Shown piece by piece: positions 1 through 8,380 of a stretch of 64,000 bases of DNA. Numbering within the stretch: position 1 is the first letter of the stretch; every line of letters starts with the position of its first letter. Origin of the DNA: Kitasatospora purpeofusca (lineage in GTDB: Bacteria; Actinomycetota; Actinomycetes; Streptomycetales; Streptomycetaceae); NCBI RefSeq assembly GCF_000718025.1, contig NZ_JODS01000009.1, positions 1 to 64,000 on the forward strand, in the 5' to 3' direction. The notes beneath the pieces were generated by a model that saw only the letters and a list, made by a program, of their open reading frames with translations, was not told the DNA's origin and ran no database searches. Position numbers and translations under genes: made by a program.

Positions 1-38
1 GGCCCGTCTGCTCCGTCAAGGCCGGCCTCACCAAGTAA
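1..38 (+). CDS. C-terminal fragment of an unidentified protein
   Basis: Only the last 11 codons and a TAA stop (36-38) lie in the window; in frame 3 they read PVCSVKAGLTK. The rest of the gene is off the left edge, so no function can be given. A Cys and a Lys at a short C-terminus would suit a small secreted protein, but this is a guess. The following 125 bases before the protease gene on the other strand hold no gene. Confidence 0.35.
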   Translation, partial: PVCSVKAGLTK

Positions 39-163
39 CACCCCCACCCCCACCACCACGGGGGCGCACCACAACAACGCCGCTGCACCCGACCACCCCC
101 ACAGGGGACAGTCAGGTGACCAGCGGCGTCGTGCGTTCCCCCGCAGACAACTCCCGGCCGGTG

Positions 164-1261
164 TCAGACCGCCCGACCACACGCCCAGTCGTAAAGACGG
201 CGCGCACCGTCACCCAGACGGGTCGCGTAGAGCGTGCCGGCACTTCCGCCCGCGAGTTCCTCGGTCGTGGTGGTGACGCCCACGACCGTGCCGGTACCGG
301 TCCGGGGGTCGAAGCCGATCAGGTGGGGGCCTCCGCTCGCCCCGTGCGACATGTCGCAGGACTCGCCCCACAGCAGCGGGGCCGCCGGGCCTTGGCGGGC
401 GGGTCCGGCGCAGTGGATCATGCGCGAGCCGGCGTACTTGGCGGCGGGATCGTTGAGCCGGTCCTTCGGATACCCGAAGGTGTCGACGAACTCGCCCGCC
501 ACGGGCCGGGTGAACGCGATCCGCTGGCTTCCGGTGACCTCGGCGACCCGCCGCCCGTCGGCCGAGCGGTTCAGCACGAGCATCCCGGTGTCGTGGCCGG
601 CCGCGGCGACGGCGTCCGAGCTCGTGCCGCCCGGGTCGGCGTCCCAGTGCGAGGAGGTGGCCATGCTCCGGACGCTGAAGCCGCCGAGCGGCTTGGTGCC
701 GTTGCGGTAGCCGGGGACGAAGTACAGGTTGTGCCGCCAGGTGCCCTCGGCGGTGGGGGACCCGACGCCCCGCAGACAGTGCGCGGCGGTGATGACGGTG
801 CTGCGGTTCGCGGCGGTGACGACCGTGGCGGTGCAGCTGCCGTCGTAGCCGTCGGAGAAGGTGAAGAACAGCCGCCCCACGCTGCGCTCCACCGCCCCGC
901 CGTGGGTCCAGACGGCGCCCGGGTCCGGGGTGCCGGCGGGCAGCGGCCGGGGGTCGTCGGGCGTGCGGTCGTCCTCGGGCACGGGCGTGATCTCGGGGAC
1001 GAGGGCGCCCGCGAGCCGCATCCGGTCGGGGGTCCAGTAGGCGTCGATCCGGTCGCGCTCCTCGGTGGTCGTGGCGCCGGCGTGGGCCGTGACGGACTCG
1101 CGTTCCGCGGCGACCGCGGTGGTCGGCAGCAGCGCGGCCGCGGTCGCGCTGAGCAGCAGCGCCCCCAGGAGGGCGCGCCCGCGCGGCAGGGTCCGGTCGG
1201 CGCCCGTGGTTCCGGCGGTGGTTCCGGGCGTCTCGGCAGTGGTACCAGGTGTCTTGGACAT
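164..1261 (-). CDS. Secreted trypsin-like serine protease
   Basis: A 365-residue exported endopeptidase of the chymotrypsin/V8 fold. A basic N-terminus is followed by a hydrophobic segment (about residues 30-52) ending in an AVAA-type cleavage site. The catalytic triad is visible: His161 in TAAHC, Asp224 in GHDTGML and Ser309 in GASGGP. Cys143 and Cys162 flank the histidine as the usual disulfide, and Cys284/Cys302 may form a second. A pro-region of roughly 65 residues (53-118) precedes the catalytic domain. The gene is divergent from the DeoR regulator, 195 bp apart. The ATG at 1261 is the only good start before the signal peptide. The fold is clear; substrate specificity is not. Confidence 0.9.
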   Translation of the reverse strand: MSKTPGTTAETPGTTAGTTGADRTLPRGRALLGALLLSATAAALLPTTAVAAERESVTAHAGATTTEERDRIDAYWTPDRMRLAGALVPEITPVPEDDRTPDDPRPLPAGTPDPGAVWTHGGAVERSVGRLFFTFSDGYDGSCTATVVTAANRSTVITAAHCLRGVGSPTAEGTWRHNLYFVPGYRNGTKPLGGFSVRSMATSSHWDADPGGTSSDAVAAAGHDTGMLVLNRSADGRRVAEVTGSQRIAFTRPVAGEFVDTFGYPKDRLNDPAAKYAGSRMIHCAGPARQGPAAPLLWGESCDMSHGASGGPHLIGFDPRTGTGTVVGVTTTTEELAGGSAGTLYATRLGDGARRLYDWACGRAV

Positions 1262-1456
1262 GGGCGGGACGCTAGCCGCGCCCCGTCAGGCTTCTGTGTG
1301 GACGGCGTCGCGGGCGTCCGTCGATCGGGTCAGGATCCGGTAAAGGCGTCTCGGTCGCGTATCGGCGAGCACCGTGGTGGTCGGGCGTATGCGGCCAGCC
1401 AGTATCCTTTACGGACTGTCGGGCCTGATGGCACACCAGCACGAGGGAGCGCATCC

Positions 1457-2266
1457 GTGGCGGACACCGGACTGCTGGCCCACCAGCGGCAAGCGCTGAT
1501 CGCCGAGATGGTGCGCCGCAGCGGGGCGGTGCGCGTCGCCGAGCTGGTCGACCAGTTGGGCGTCTCGGACATGACCGTGCGACGCGACCTCGACGCCCTG
1601 GAGCGTTCGGGCGTGGTGAAGAAGGTGCACGGCGGCGCCGTCTCCGCCTCGGACACCGCAATCGACGAACCCGGCTTCGAGGCCAAGTCCGGCCTGGAGT
1701 CGGCCGCGAAGGCCGCGGTGGCCGAGGCCGCCGCCACCCTGGTCGAGCCGGGCAGTGTGATCGCCGTCGCCGCGGGCACCACCGCCTACGCGGTCGCGGC
1801 CCGGCTGCTGCACATCCCCCGCCTCACCGTGGTCACCAACTCGCTGCCGGTCGCGGAGCTGGTCCGCTCGGCCGGCGACGAGCACGGGACGGGCGCCCCC
1901 TCGCTGCTGCTGACCGGCGGCTCGCCCACGCCCTCGGCCGCGCTGGTCGGGCCGCTGGCCGACCAGGCCGTCCGCTCGCTCCACGTCGACCTGCTGATCC
2001 TGGGCGCCCACGGGGTGTCCGAGCGGGCCGGTCTGACCACGCCCAACCTCGCGGAGGCCCAGACCAACCGGGCGCTGGTCGCCTCGGCGCGCCGGGTCGC
2101 CGTCGTCGCCGACCACACCAAGTGGGGCGTGGTCGCGCTCAGCGGCTTCGCCACGCTCGACGAGATCGATGTGTTCGTCACCGATTCGGCGCTGAACACC
2201 CAGGCCCGGGCCGCCCTGACCGAAGCCGTCGGGGAGCTCGTCGTCGCCCCGGTCGCGGGGGCCTGA
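1457..2266 (+). CDS. DeoR-family transcriptional regulator
   Basis: A 269-residue sugar-type repressor. The N-terminal winged helix-turn-helix (residues about 4-58) carries the family signature around LGVSDMTVRRDLDAL. The C-terminal DeoR effector domain has the phosphosugar-binding style motifs GTT (about 111-113), TNSL and a late ADHTKWG. The GTG at 1457 is chosen because a GAGGGAG ribosome-binding site lies 8-15 bases upstream and the HTH follows directly. An open frame extends to 116 but its extra residues are antisense to the protease and lack family character. Its ligand is unknown. Nearby alpha-galactosidase genes make a sugar-phosphate signal plausible, but a 1-kb unrelated gene lies between. 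Confidence 0.92.
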   Translation: MADTGLLAHQRQALIAEMVRRSGAVRVAELVDQLGVSDMTVRRDLDALERSGVVKKVHGGAVSASDTAIDEPGFEAKSGLESAAKAAVAEAAATLVEPGSVIAVAAGTTAYAVAARLLHIPRLTVVTNSLPVAELVRSAGDEHGTGAPSLLLTGGSPTPSAALVGPLADQAVRSLHVDLLILGAHGVSERAGLTTPNLAEAQTNRALVASARRVAVVADHTKWGVVALSGFATLDEIDVFVTDSALNTQARAALTEAVGELVVAPVAGA

Positions 2267-2346
2267 CCGCCGGTCCTGACCGCCCGTCACCGGGGCGGGA
2301 GCCGGACGCCGAGCGGCGGCAGCCGTGCCGGAGCCCGGCGGCCGGG

Positions 2347-3345
2347 TCAGTAGCCGCCGAACCCGCCGTAGGAGTGCCCGCCGGTGAAGCCGCCGGTGCC
2401 GCCCATGCCGGTGCCGCCGAAACTCGGCCGGGGAGCGGAGGCCCGCTGCCCGGGCGGTACGAAGACCGGAACGGGACCGTGCGGGCCGGGCCGCCAGCTG
2501 GGCCCGGCCAGATCCTGCCACCACTCCAGGAAGGTCAGGCGCACCTCCCGGGCCAGGCACTCCGCCTCGGTCCCGGCCCTGGCGCGCTCGTCCCACCGGA
2601 TGTCGACCGGGCTCTCCGCCCGCCGCGCGAAGGCGTTCAGCGCATCCGCCAACTCCCGTGCCGAAACGGACTCCTGATCGACCATCACCGAGCCGTCGAA
2701 AGCGGCGGCCACCGCGCCACCCGGTTCCGTCCCCGTCCCCGTCCCTGACAGGTCGATGCGCCGGACGAGGACCGGCTCCCCCGGACCGGCGCTCCGGTAC
2801 TGCCACACCCGGCGCTGGGCCAGCTCGTCGAGGACCGTCCGGCGGTGCCGCGTCGCCCGCTGCTCGGCCTCCATCGCCGCCCGGCGGGCCGCGCGCTCCT
2901 CGGTCACCCGCAGGGCGACCTCCGCCCGAACCGGCCGGTACTCCTCGACGGCCCGCGCCACCTCCAGCGCGAGGACCTGCTGGGCCCGGGCCGACCGTTC
3001 GACGGCCCGCCGCTCCCATCCCGGCCAGCGACGCGGCCGGCCGATGCCGTAGCGGATTCCCCGGCCGGTGACGAGGTCGATCTCGATCATGGTGCCGCCG
3101 TGCGCCCGGTAGAACTCCTCCAGGGCCCGCGACAGCCGGCCGAGGCAGGCCACGGCGGCCAGCTCCCAGCGCTCGTGCTCGGCCGGCGTGCAGGGCAGCG
3201 GCTCGCCCCGGCCGTCCAGGATCCGGTAGACCTCCACCCGTTCCGGCAGCGCAGCCGAGGGATCCGGCCGGAATGCCTGGCCGGCGATCTCCGCCACCTC
3301 GAGCCGAACGTTCTCCAGCGACACCCCGGTCCATTCCCTGGTCAC
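2347..3345 (-). CDS. Hypothetical protein with glycine-rich C-terminus
   Basis: I do not recognise this 332-residue protein. It has no signal peptide or membrane segment. The middle (about residues 100-190) is Arg/Glu/Ala-rich and helical, possibly a coiled coil. The final 25 residues are glycine-rich with FGG/GGF repeats (GGTGMGGTGGFTGGHSYGGF). A longer frame starts at 3420, but the GTG at 3345 has a GGGAGGG ribosome-binding site 8 bases upstream and the protein becomes well structured from there (VTREWTGVS). It converges on the DeoR gene (81 bp between stops). Codon use fits its neighbours, so it is probably a real lineage-specific cytoplasmic protein. Confidence 0.72.
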   Translation of the reverse strand: MTREWTGVSLENVRLEVAEIAGQAFRPDPSAALPERVEVYRILDGRGEPLPCTPAEHERWELAAVACLGRLSRALEEFYRAHGGTMIEIDLVTGRGIRYGIGRPRRWPGWERRAVERSARAQQVLALEVARAVEEYRPVRAEVALRVTEERAARRAAMEAEQRATRHRRTVLDELAQRRVWQYRSAGPGEPVLVRRIDLSGTGTGTEPGGAVAAAFDGSVMVDQESVSARELADALNAFARRAESPVDIRWDERARAGTEAECLAREVRLTFLEWWQDLAGPSWRPGPHGPVPVFVPPGQRASAPRPSFGGTGMGGTGGFTGGHSYGGFGGY

Positions 3346-3562
3346 TGCCGCGCCCTCCCGTCCTGCTGACGGACGGTGACCCGCCGGAGGCCGCCGAACG
3401 GCCCCTGCCCGGGCGGTCACCCGTCACGAGGTGTCACCTGCCCGCCGACGCCGTCCCGTACACGCCCGGGGCGGCCGGCCGACCGACCACCCGTTCGCCG
3501 AGCCGCTCCTCAGCAGCAGAACCAAACACATTCAAACGCAATGTGAAATACCACACCCTGTT

Positions 3563-3577
3563 TTGACGGGCCGTCAA
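3563..3577. promoter_or_regulatory. Palindrome TTGACGG-G-CCGTCAA
   Basis: A perfect 7-bp inverted repeat around a single central G, 222 bp upstream of the GH27 start. The left arm also looks like a -35 hexamer (TTGACG), so the site may be an operator overlapping a promoter. The binding protein is unknown. Confidence 0.45.
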
Positions 3578-3692
3578 GTGCCCTTCGCTGCCGAGATCAA
3601 GCCGTGACATGTCATATGGGGCAAGTGATGACAAGGCCTCCGCGGTTCGCACGCCCTCTTGAGTGACAGGTTCTGACGTGTCTATGCTGCGT

Positions 3693-3723
3693 TGCTTTCT
3701 GTTCGAAAAAGAGACAGAAAGCA
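3693..3723. promoter_or_regulatory. Inverted repeat TGCTTTCTGT-N11-ACAGAAAGCA
   Basis: Perfect 10-bp arms at 3693-3702 and 3714-3723 separated by an 11-bp A-rich spacer, 75 bp before the GH27 ATG. In an otherwise GC-rich genome an A/T-rich symmetric site here is a good operator candidate for a sugar regulator, or a hairpin in the 5' leader. The regulator is not identifiable; the DeoR protein encoded at 1457-2266 is one candidate. Confidence 0.55.
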
Positions 3724-3798
3724 TCACGGCGACTCCCCTGCCGCACCTCAGCGCCTCCACGCACCCCCACCCACCCCCACTCGCGCCCTGGAGCGCCC

Positions 3799-5952
3799 AT
3801 GCGCAGAACTGCGCCGCACCGCCCCCGCACCACGTCCCGCACCACGTCCCGCCCCCTGCCCCTCTCCCTGTCCCGAGCAGCGCTCCGAGCAGTGCCCCGC
3901 ACGCTGCTCGCCCTGGCCCTCGCCTCGGCCGGACTCGGCACGCTCGCGCTCGGCCCCTCGGCGACCCCCGCCGCCGCCGTCGAGAACGGACAGGCCCTCA
4001 CCCCGCCGATGGGCTGGAACTCCTGGAACACCCTCGGCACCGCCGTCACCCAGCAACAGGTCCTCCAGACCATCGACTTCATGGTCTCCCGGGGCCTGGT
4101 CGCGGCCGGCTACAACACCGTCACCATCGACGACGGATGGTCGCTCGGCCACCGCGACGGGCAGACCGCGAACTTCGCGAAGACCGCCGAGGGCGCGATG
4201 CAGCTCTACGACGCCAACCGCAACCCGGTCAGCGGCACCGACGGCAACGGCATCGACCCGACCAGCGGCCACCTGGTGCCCGACCCGGAGCGCTTCCCGG
4301 CCCGCACCGTCAACGGCCGGACGCTCAACGGCATCGAGTACCTGTCCTGGTACGCGCACAGCAAGGGCATGAAGTTCGGCCTCTACGCCACCACCACCTA
4401 CACCACCTGCCAGGGCCGCCCCGGCAGCCTGGGCCACGAGAGCACCGACGCCGCCGACTTCGTCTCCTGGGGCGTCGACTACGTGAAGTACGACGACTGC
4501 CCCTACGGGCCGAGGATCGTCGGCCCCGACGGCCACGACTACTACACCCAGGGCATCGGCCGCGAGCTCACCCGCTCGATCTACGCCCGGGTGCAGGACT
4601 TCCGCCGGGCGCTGGACGCCGCCTCGGCCGCGCAGAACCGGCCCAAGGTCACCCTGAGCGTGTCCGCCCAGCCGGTGCACAGCGGCGTGCCCTACCTGCT
4701 GGCCCCCGACGACCCGGCCCGCACCGACCCGGTGGTGGTCGCCGCCGGCACCCCCGAGCGCGAGGCGCCCGGCTACGCGCCGACCGGCAAGTGGTGCGGC
4801 CAGGTCGCCAACCTGTGCCGGATCGGCGGCGACCGGGGCCCGGACCTGGACGGCGTGCTCTACAACGGCCAGTTGCGGACCACGCTCCAGTACCCGGCCA
4901 ACGTCCGGCCCGGCAGCTGGAACGACATGGACATGATGTTCGCGGGGTGGCTGAACCCCTACGGCATCTACGGCACCACCGACAGCTGCGTGTGCCACAA
5001 GCCGATGACCGACGACGAGTCGCGCAGCGAGATGTCCGTCCTCGCCATGATGGCCTCCCCGCTCATCAGCGGCGCCGACCTGCGCACCGCCGCCGACTCC
5101 CAGCACAGCTCCCAGGGCTACAACTGGTCCACCGGCATCAGTGATTCGGCCCTGGCGGTCTACAAGAACGCCGACGTCGTCGCGGTGAACCAGGACCGCC
5201 TGGGCAAGCCGGCCACCCTCGTCGGCCACGCGCCGAACAACGCCACCGACCCGATCGTCCTCAAGCGCCAACTGGCCGACGGCGACACGGCGGTGCTGCT
5301 GATCAACCAGGACCCGTCCGGCTGGCGGAACATCACCACCACGCTGGCCGACCTCGGACTGACCGGCCCCGGCTACACCGCCAAGGACCTCTGGACCGGC
5401 GCCACCGGCACCTCCACCGGCTCCCTCGGCGGCTGGGTCCCGGCCCACGGCGTCACCATGTACCGCCTCAAGGCGCTGCCCGCCACCGTCCCGGCGGCGG
5501 TCGTCGGCGACGGCCGCTACCACGGCATCAGCGCCGGCGGCACCGGCGGGCAGGTGCTGGAGGTCAACGGCATGTGCTCCGCGCCCGACGGCTCGACCAC
5601 CGACATCAACACCTGGTGGGACTGGCACACCTCGGAGCAGTGGAAGTTCACCCCGAACCCCGACGGCACCGTCCGGATCACCGACAACTGCGACACGCCC
5701 ACCCAGACCCACGGCACGCTGACCGGCGGCAGCGGCAACGGCTCGCCCGCCTGGGTGCTCAACCGCTGGGACCCCAACAGCCCCAACCAGAAGTGGCGGG
5801 TCACCCAGAACGCCGCCACCGGCGCGCTGACCATCACCAACGTCGCCAGCGGACTCGCCCTGGACGCCCCGCGGTCCGCACCGACGTCCTCCGTGGTGCT
5901 CGACCCGCCGAACCCGGCCGCGGCCGGCCAGGCCTGGACGCCGCTGAACTGA
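3799..5952 (+). CDS. Secreted GH27 alpha-galactosidase with ricin-type lectin tail
   Basis: A 717-residue exported glycoside hydrolase of family 27, expected to release terminal alpha-galactosyl (or related) residues from oligo- and polysaccharides. An Arg-rich N-terminus and hydrophobic stretch (about 30-60) form the signal peptide. The GH27 barrel begins at TPPMGWNSWN (68-77). The nucleophile is Asp232 in VKYDDC and the acid/base is Asp376 in SWNDMDM. A beta-sandwich follows to about 555. The last 145 residues contain QxW-type motifs (EQWKF, QKWRV, QAWTP) typical of a beta-trefoil lectin. An insertion around residues 235-345, with a Cys-rich piece, is longer than in the paralogue at 6104. 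The GGAG upstream supports the ATG at 3799. Confidence 0.92.
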   Translation: MRRTAPHRPRTTSRTTSRPLPLSLSRAALRAVPRTLLALALASAGLGTLALGPSATPAAAVENGQALTPPMGWNSWNTLGTAVTQQQVLQTIDFMVSRGLVAAGYNTVTIDDGWSLGHRDGQTANFAKTAEGAMQLYDANRNPVSGTDGNGIDPTSGHLVPDPERFPARTVNGRTLNGIEYLSWYAHSKGMKFGLYATTTYTTCQGRPGSLGHESTDAADFVSWGVDYVKYDDCPYGPRIVGPDGHDYYTQGIGRELTRSIYARVQDFRRALDAASAAQNRPKVTLSVSAQPVHSGVPYLLAPDDPARTDPVVVAAGTPEREAPGYAPTGKWCGQVANLCRIGGDRGPDLDGVLYNGQLRTTLQYPANVRPGSWNDMDMMFAGWLNPYGIYGTTDSCVCHKPMTDDESRSEMSVLAMMASPLISGADLRTAADSQHSSQGYNWSTGISDSALAVYKNADVVAVNQDRLGKPATLVGHAPNNATDPIVLKRQLADGDTAVLLINQDPSGWRNITTTLADLGLTGPGYTAKDLWTGATGTSTGSLGGWVPAHGVTMYRLKALPATVPAAVVGDGRYHGISAGGTGGQVLEVNGMCSAPDGSTTDINTWWDWHTSEQWKFTPNPDGTVRITDNCDTPTQTHGTLTGGSGNGSPAWVLNRWDPNSPNQKWRVTQNAATGALTITNVASGLALDAPRSAPTSSVVLDPPNPAAAGQAWTPLN

Positions 5953-6103
5953 GCGGACCGCCGCTCCACCGGCCCCGTCCGGTGTGATCCGCAGGACCCG
6001 ACCAACCCCCTCCAGCCGGTCCGACCGGTCTGCCGCCAGGCTCCCCCGCCAGGCCGGCCGGTCTGTTTCCCCCGTCCAACTCCGATCCCCCGATGGAGGA
6101 TTC

Positions 6104-8230
6104 GTGCGAACCCCCGACGCCCGACCGGCGCGCCGTGCCGCGTCCGCGCTCACCGCACTGGCCCTGTTCGCCGGCGGCGGCGCCGTGACGGTGGGGCTCC
6201 AGCTCGCCACCGCACCGGCGGCCGCGGCCCTCGACAACGGCCTCAACCTGACGCCGCAGATGGGCTTCAACAACTGGAACTCCACCTACTGCGGGGCCCA
6301 GTTCAACGAGGCGATGATCAAGGGCATCGCCGACATCTTCGTCTCCAAGGGCCTCAAGGCGGCCGGCTACCAGTACGTCAACCTCGACGACTGCTGGGCC
6401 CTGCCCCAGCGCGACGCGAGCGGCAACCTGGTGGCCGACCCGGTCCGCTTCCCGCACGGCATCAAGGCCCTCGCCGACTATGTGCACGGCAAGGGGCTGA
6501 AGTTCGGCATCTACTCCAGCGCCGGCGACCACACCTGCGACGTCAAGGGTTTCCCCGGCGGGCTCGGCCACGAGCAGCAGGACGCCGACCTGTGGGCGTC
6601 CTGGGGCGTCGACTACCTCAAGTACGACAACTGCAACAACAAGGGCATCGACGCGCGCACCCGGTACAAGGCCATGGGCGACGCGCTGAAGAAGACCGGC
6701 CGCTCCATCCTCTACAGCATCTGCGAGTGGGGCAGCACCGGGCCGTGGAACTGGGCCCAGCCGGTCGGCAACTCCTGGCGCACCACCGGTGACATCAGCG
6801 ACAACTGGCAGAGCATGATCTCCATCGCGCAGGCCAACCAGGGCCTGGCGAACTACGCCAAGGCCGGGGCGTTCAACGACCCGGACATGCTGGAGGTCGG
6901 CAACGGCGGCATGACCGGCACCGAGTACCGGACCCACTTCAGCCTCTGGGCGCAGATGGCCGCCCCGCTGATGATCGGCACCGACCTGCGGACCGCCGAG
7001 CCGGAGACCCTGGAGATCCTCACCAACACCGATGTGATCGCGGTGGACCAGGACCCGCTGGGCAAGCAGGGCGCCGTGGTCTCCCGGGAGAACGGGCTGG
7101 TGGTGATGAGCAAGCCGCTGGCGGACGGCAGCCGTTCGGTCACCCTCACCAACGAGGGCTCCTACGACGCCACCATCAGCACCACCGCGCAGGCGGTCGG
7201 GATCGGCGGCGCCGAGTCCTACAAGGTCAAGGACCTGTGGTCGAAGAAGAGCAGCACCGGCAACGGCGCGATCAGCGCGGTGGTGCCCGGCCACGGCACG
7301 GCGATGTTCCGGGTCACCCCGAGCTCGCCGGTCTCCCCGCCCTCGGGCGTGACCCGGCTGAGCGACCTGCCGTTCACCTCGGCGTCCAACTTCTGGGGCC
7401 CGGTGGAGCGCGACCGCAGCAACGGCGACCACGTGGCCGGCGACGGCGGGACGATCACCATCCGCGGCGCCCAGTTCGCCAACGGCCTCGGGGTGCACGC
7501 CCCCAGTGAGATCGGCTTCCACCTCGGCGGGACCTGCCGCAACCTGGTCACCGACGTGGGCATCGACGACGACGCCTACGGCCACGGCTCGGTGGTGTTC
7601 CAGGTCTTCAAGGACGGCGTGAAGGCCGCCGACAGCGGTCCGGTCACCGGCCAGGACCCGGCGCGACGGCTCACCGCCGACCTCACCGGGGCGCAGGAGC
7701 TGAAGCTGGTCGTCACCGACGGCGGCGACGGCACCTCCTGGGACCACGCCGACTGGGCGAACGTCCGGGTCGCCTGCGGCGACGGCCCGGCCGCCGGGAC
7801 GTACCAGGTCTCCGACCTCAACTGGTCGGCGGCGGGCAACAGCTGGGGCCCGGTCGAGCGCGACATGAGCAACGGCGACAACCAGGCGCGGGACGGCAGC
7901 ACCATCACCATCGGCGGCACCACCTACGCCAAGGGCCTGGGCGTCAACGCGTTCAGCGAGATCGTCTACTACCTCGGCGGCGCCTGCTCCTCGTTCAGCA
8001 CCGATGTCGGCATCGACGCCGAGGCCCAGGGCCGCGGTTCGGTCTCCTTCGAGATCTACGCCGACGACACCAAGGTCGCCGACAGCGGCCGGGTCACCTC
8101 CGCGTCCGGCGTCAAGCACCTGACGGCGGCACTGGCCGGGGCCAACGAGCTGCGGCTCGTGGTGACGGACGGCGGCGACGGCACCAACAGCGACCACGCC
8201 GACTGGGCCGCTCCGGTGCTGACCTGCTGA
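6104..8230 (+). CDS. Secreted GH27 alpha-galactosidase with two NPCBM domains
   Basis: A 708-residue exported family 27 glycosidase, paralogous to the gene just upstream (151 bp gap). The signal peptide holds an RR pair (PARRAAS) before the hydrophobic core, so Tat export is possible. The catalytic barrel starts at LTPQMGFNNWNS. Nucleophile Asp175 is in LKYDNC and acid/base Asp259 in FNDPDML, both canonical. Two homologous carbohydrate-binding modules of NPCBM type follow at about 417-557 and 566-708. They share SNxWGPVERDxSNGD at the start and LVVTDGGDGT near the end. The GTG at 6104 is preceded by GGAGGA at 6095-6100. It may be co-transcribed with the first GH27. Confidence 0.94.
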   Translation: MRTPDARPARRAASALTALALFAGGGAVTVGLQLATAPAAAALDNGLNLTPQMGFNNWNSTYCGAQFNEAMIKGIADIFVSKGLKAAGYQYVNLDDCWALPQRDASGNLVADPVRFPHGIKALADYVHGKGLKFGIYSSAGDHTCDVKGFPGGLGHEQQDADLWASWGVDYLKYDNCNNKGIDARTRYKAMGDALKKTGRSILYSICEWGSTGPWNWAQPVGNSWRTTGDISDNWQSMISIAQANQGLANYAKAGAFNDPDMLEVGNGGMTGTEYRTHFSLWAQMAAPLMIGTDLRTAEPETLEILTNTDVIAVDQDPLGKQGAVVSRENGLVVMSKPLADGSRSVTLTNEGSYDATISTTAQAVGIGGAESYKVKDLWSKKSSTGNGAISAVVPGHGTAMFRVTPSSPVSPPSGVTRLSDLPFTSASNFWGPVERDRSNGDHVAGDGGTITIRGAQFANGLGVHAPSEIGFHLGGTCRNLVTDVGIDDDAYGHGSVVFQVFKDGVKAADSGPVTGQDPARRLTADLTGAQELKLVVTDGGDGTSWDHADWANVRVACGDGPAAGTYQVSDLNWSAAGNSWGPVERDMSNGDNQARDGSTITIGGTTYAKGLGVNAFSEIVYYLGGACSSFSTDVGIDAEAQGRGSVSFEIYADDTKVADSGRVTSASGVKHLTAALAGANELRLVVTDGGDGTNSDHADWAAPVLTC

Positions 8231-8337
8231 TGCCCGACCGTTGATGCCCGACCGTTGATCCACTGATCCACCTGTCGACCCCCGCCGGCCGCGGCAGCGG
8301 ACGCGGCCGGCGGGCGACCGCGGGCGCGGTCGAGGGC

Positions 8338-8369
8338 GGGCGCGGCGCCGGAACCCCGGCGCCGCGCCC
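8338..8369. terminator. Bidirectional hairpin terminator
   Basis: Perfect 14-bp stem (8338-8351 with 8356-8369) and a 4-base loop AACC, lying between the converging ends of the second GH27 gene and the minus-strand gene ending at 8381. Suits termination from both sides; there is no long T run, as is usual in this group. Confidence 0.75.
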
Positions 8370-8380
8370 GTCCGGCGTCC

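Larger units (their letters stand above)
3346..3798. other. 453-bp regulatory intergenic region upstream of alpha-galactosidase
   Basis: No gene is seen here. The stretch is less GC-rich than its surroundings between about 3520 and 3730 and holds two perfect inverted repeats, annotated separately (3563-3577 and 3693-3723), plus a 10-bp palindrome TGACATGTCA at 3605-3614. These sit upstream of the plus-strand GH27 gene at 3799 and suggest sugar-responsive control. Confidence 0.6.

Noticed and set aside
3748..6285. Very long open frame on the minus strand opposite the first GH27 gene
   Set aside because: It is antisense to a clear enzyme gene, its residues are low-complexity Gly/Arg/Val, and high GC in third positions of the real gene keeps the other frame open.
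5834..8263. Long minus-strand frame opposite the second GH27 gene
   Set aside because: Same artefact of GC bias; no domain or start signal, and the plus strand carries all GH27 and NPCBM motifs.
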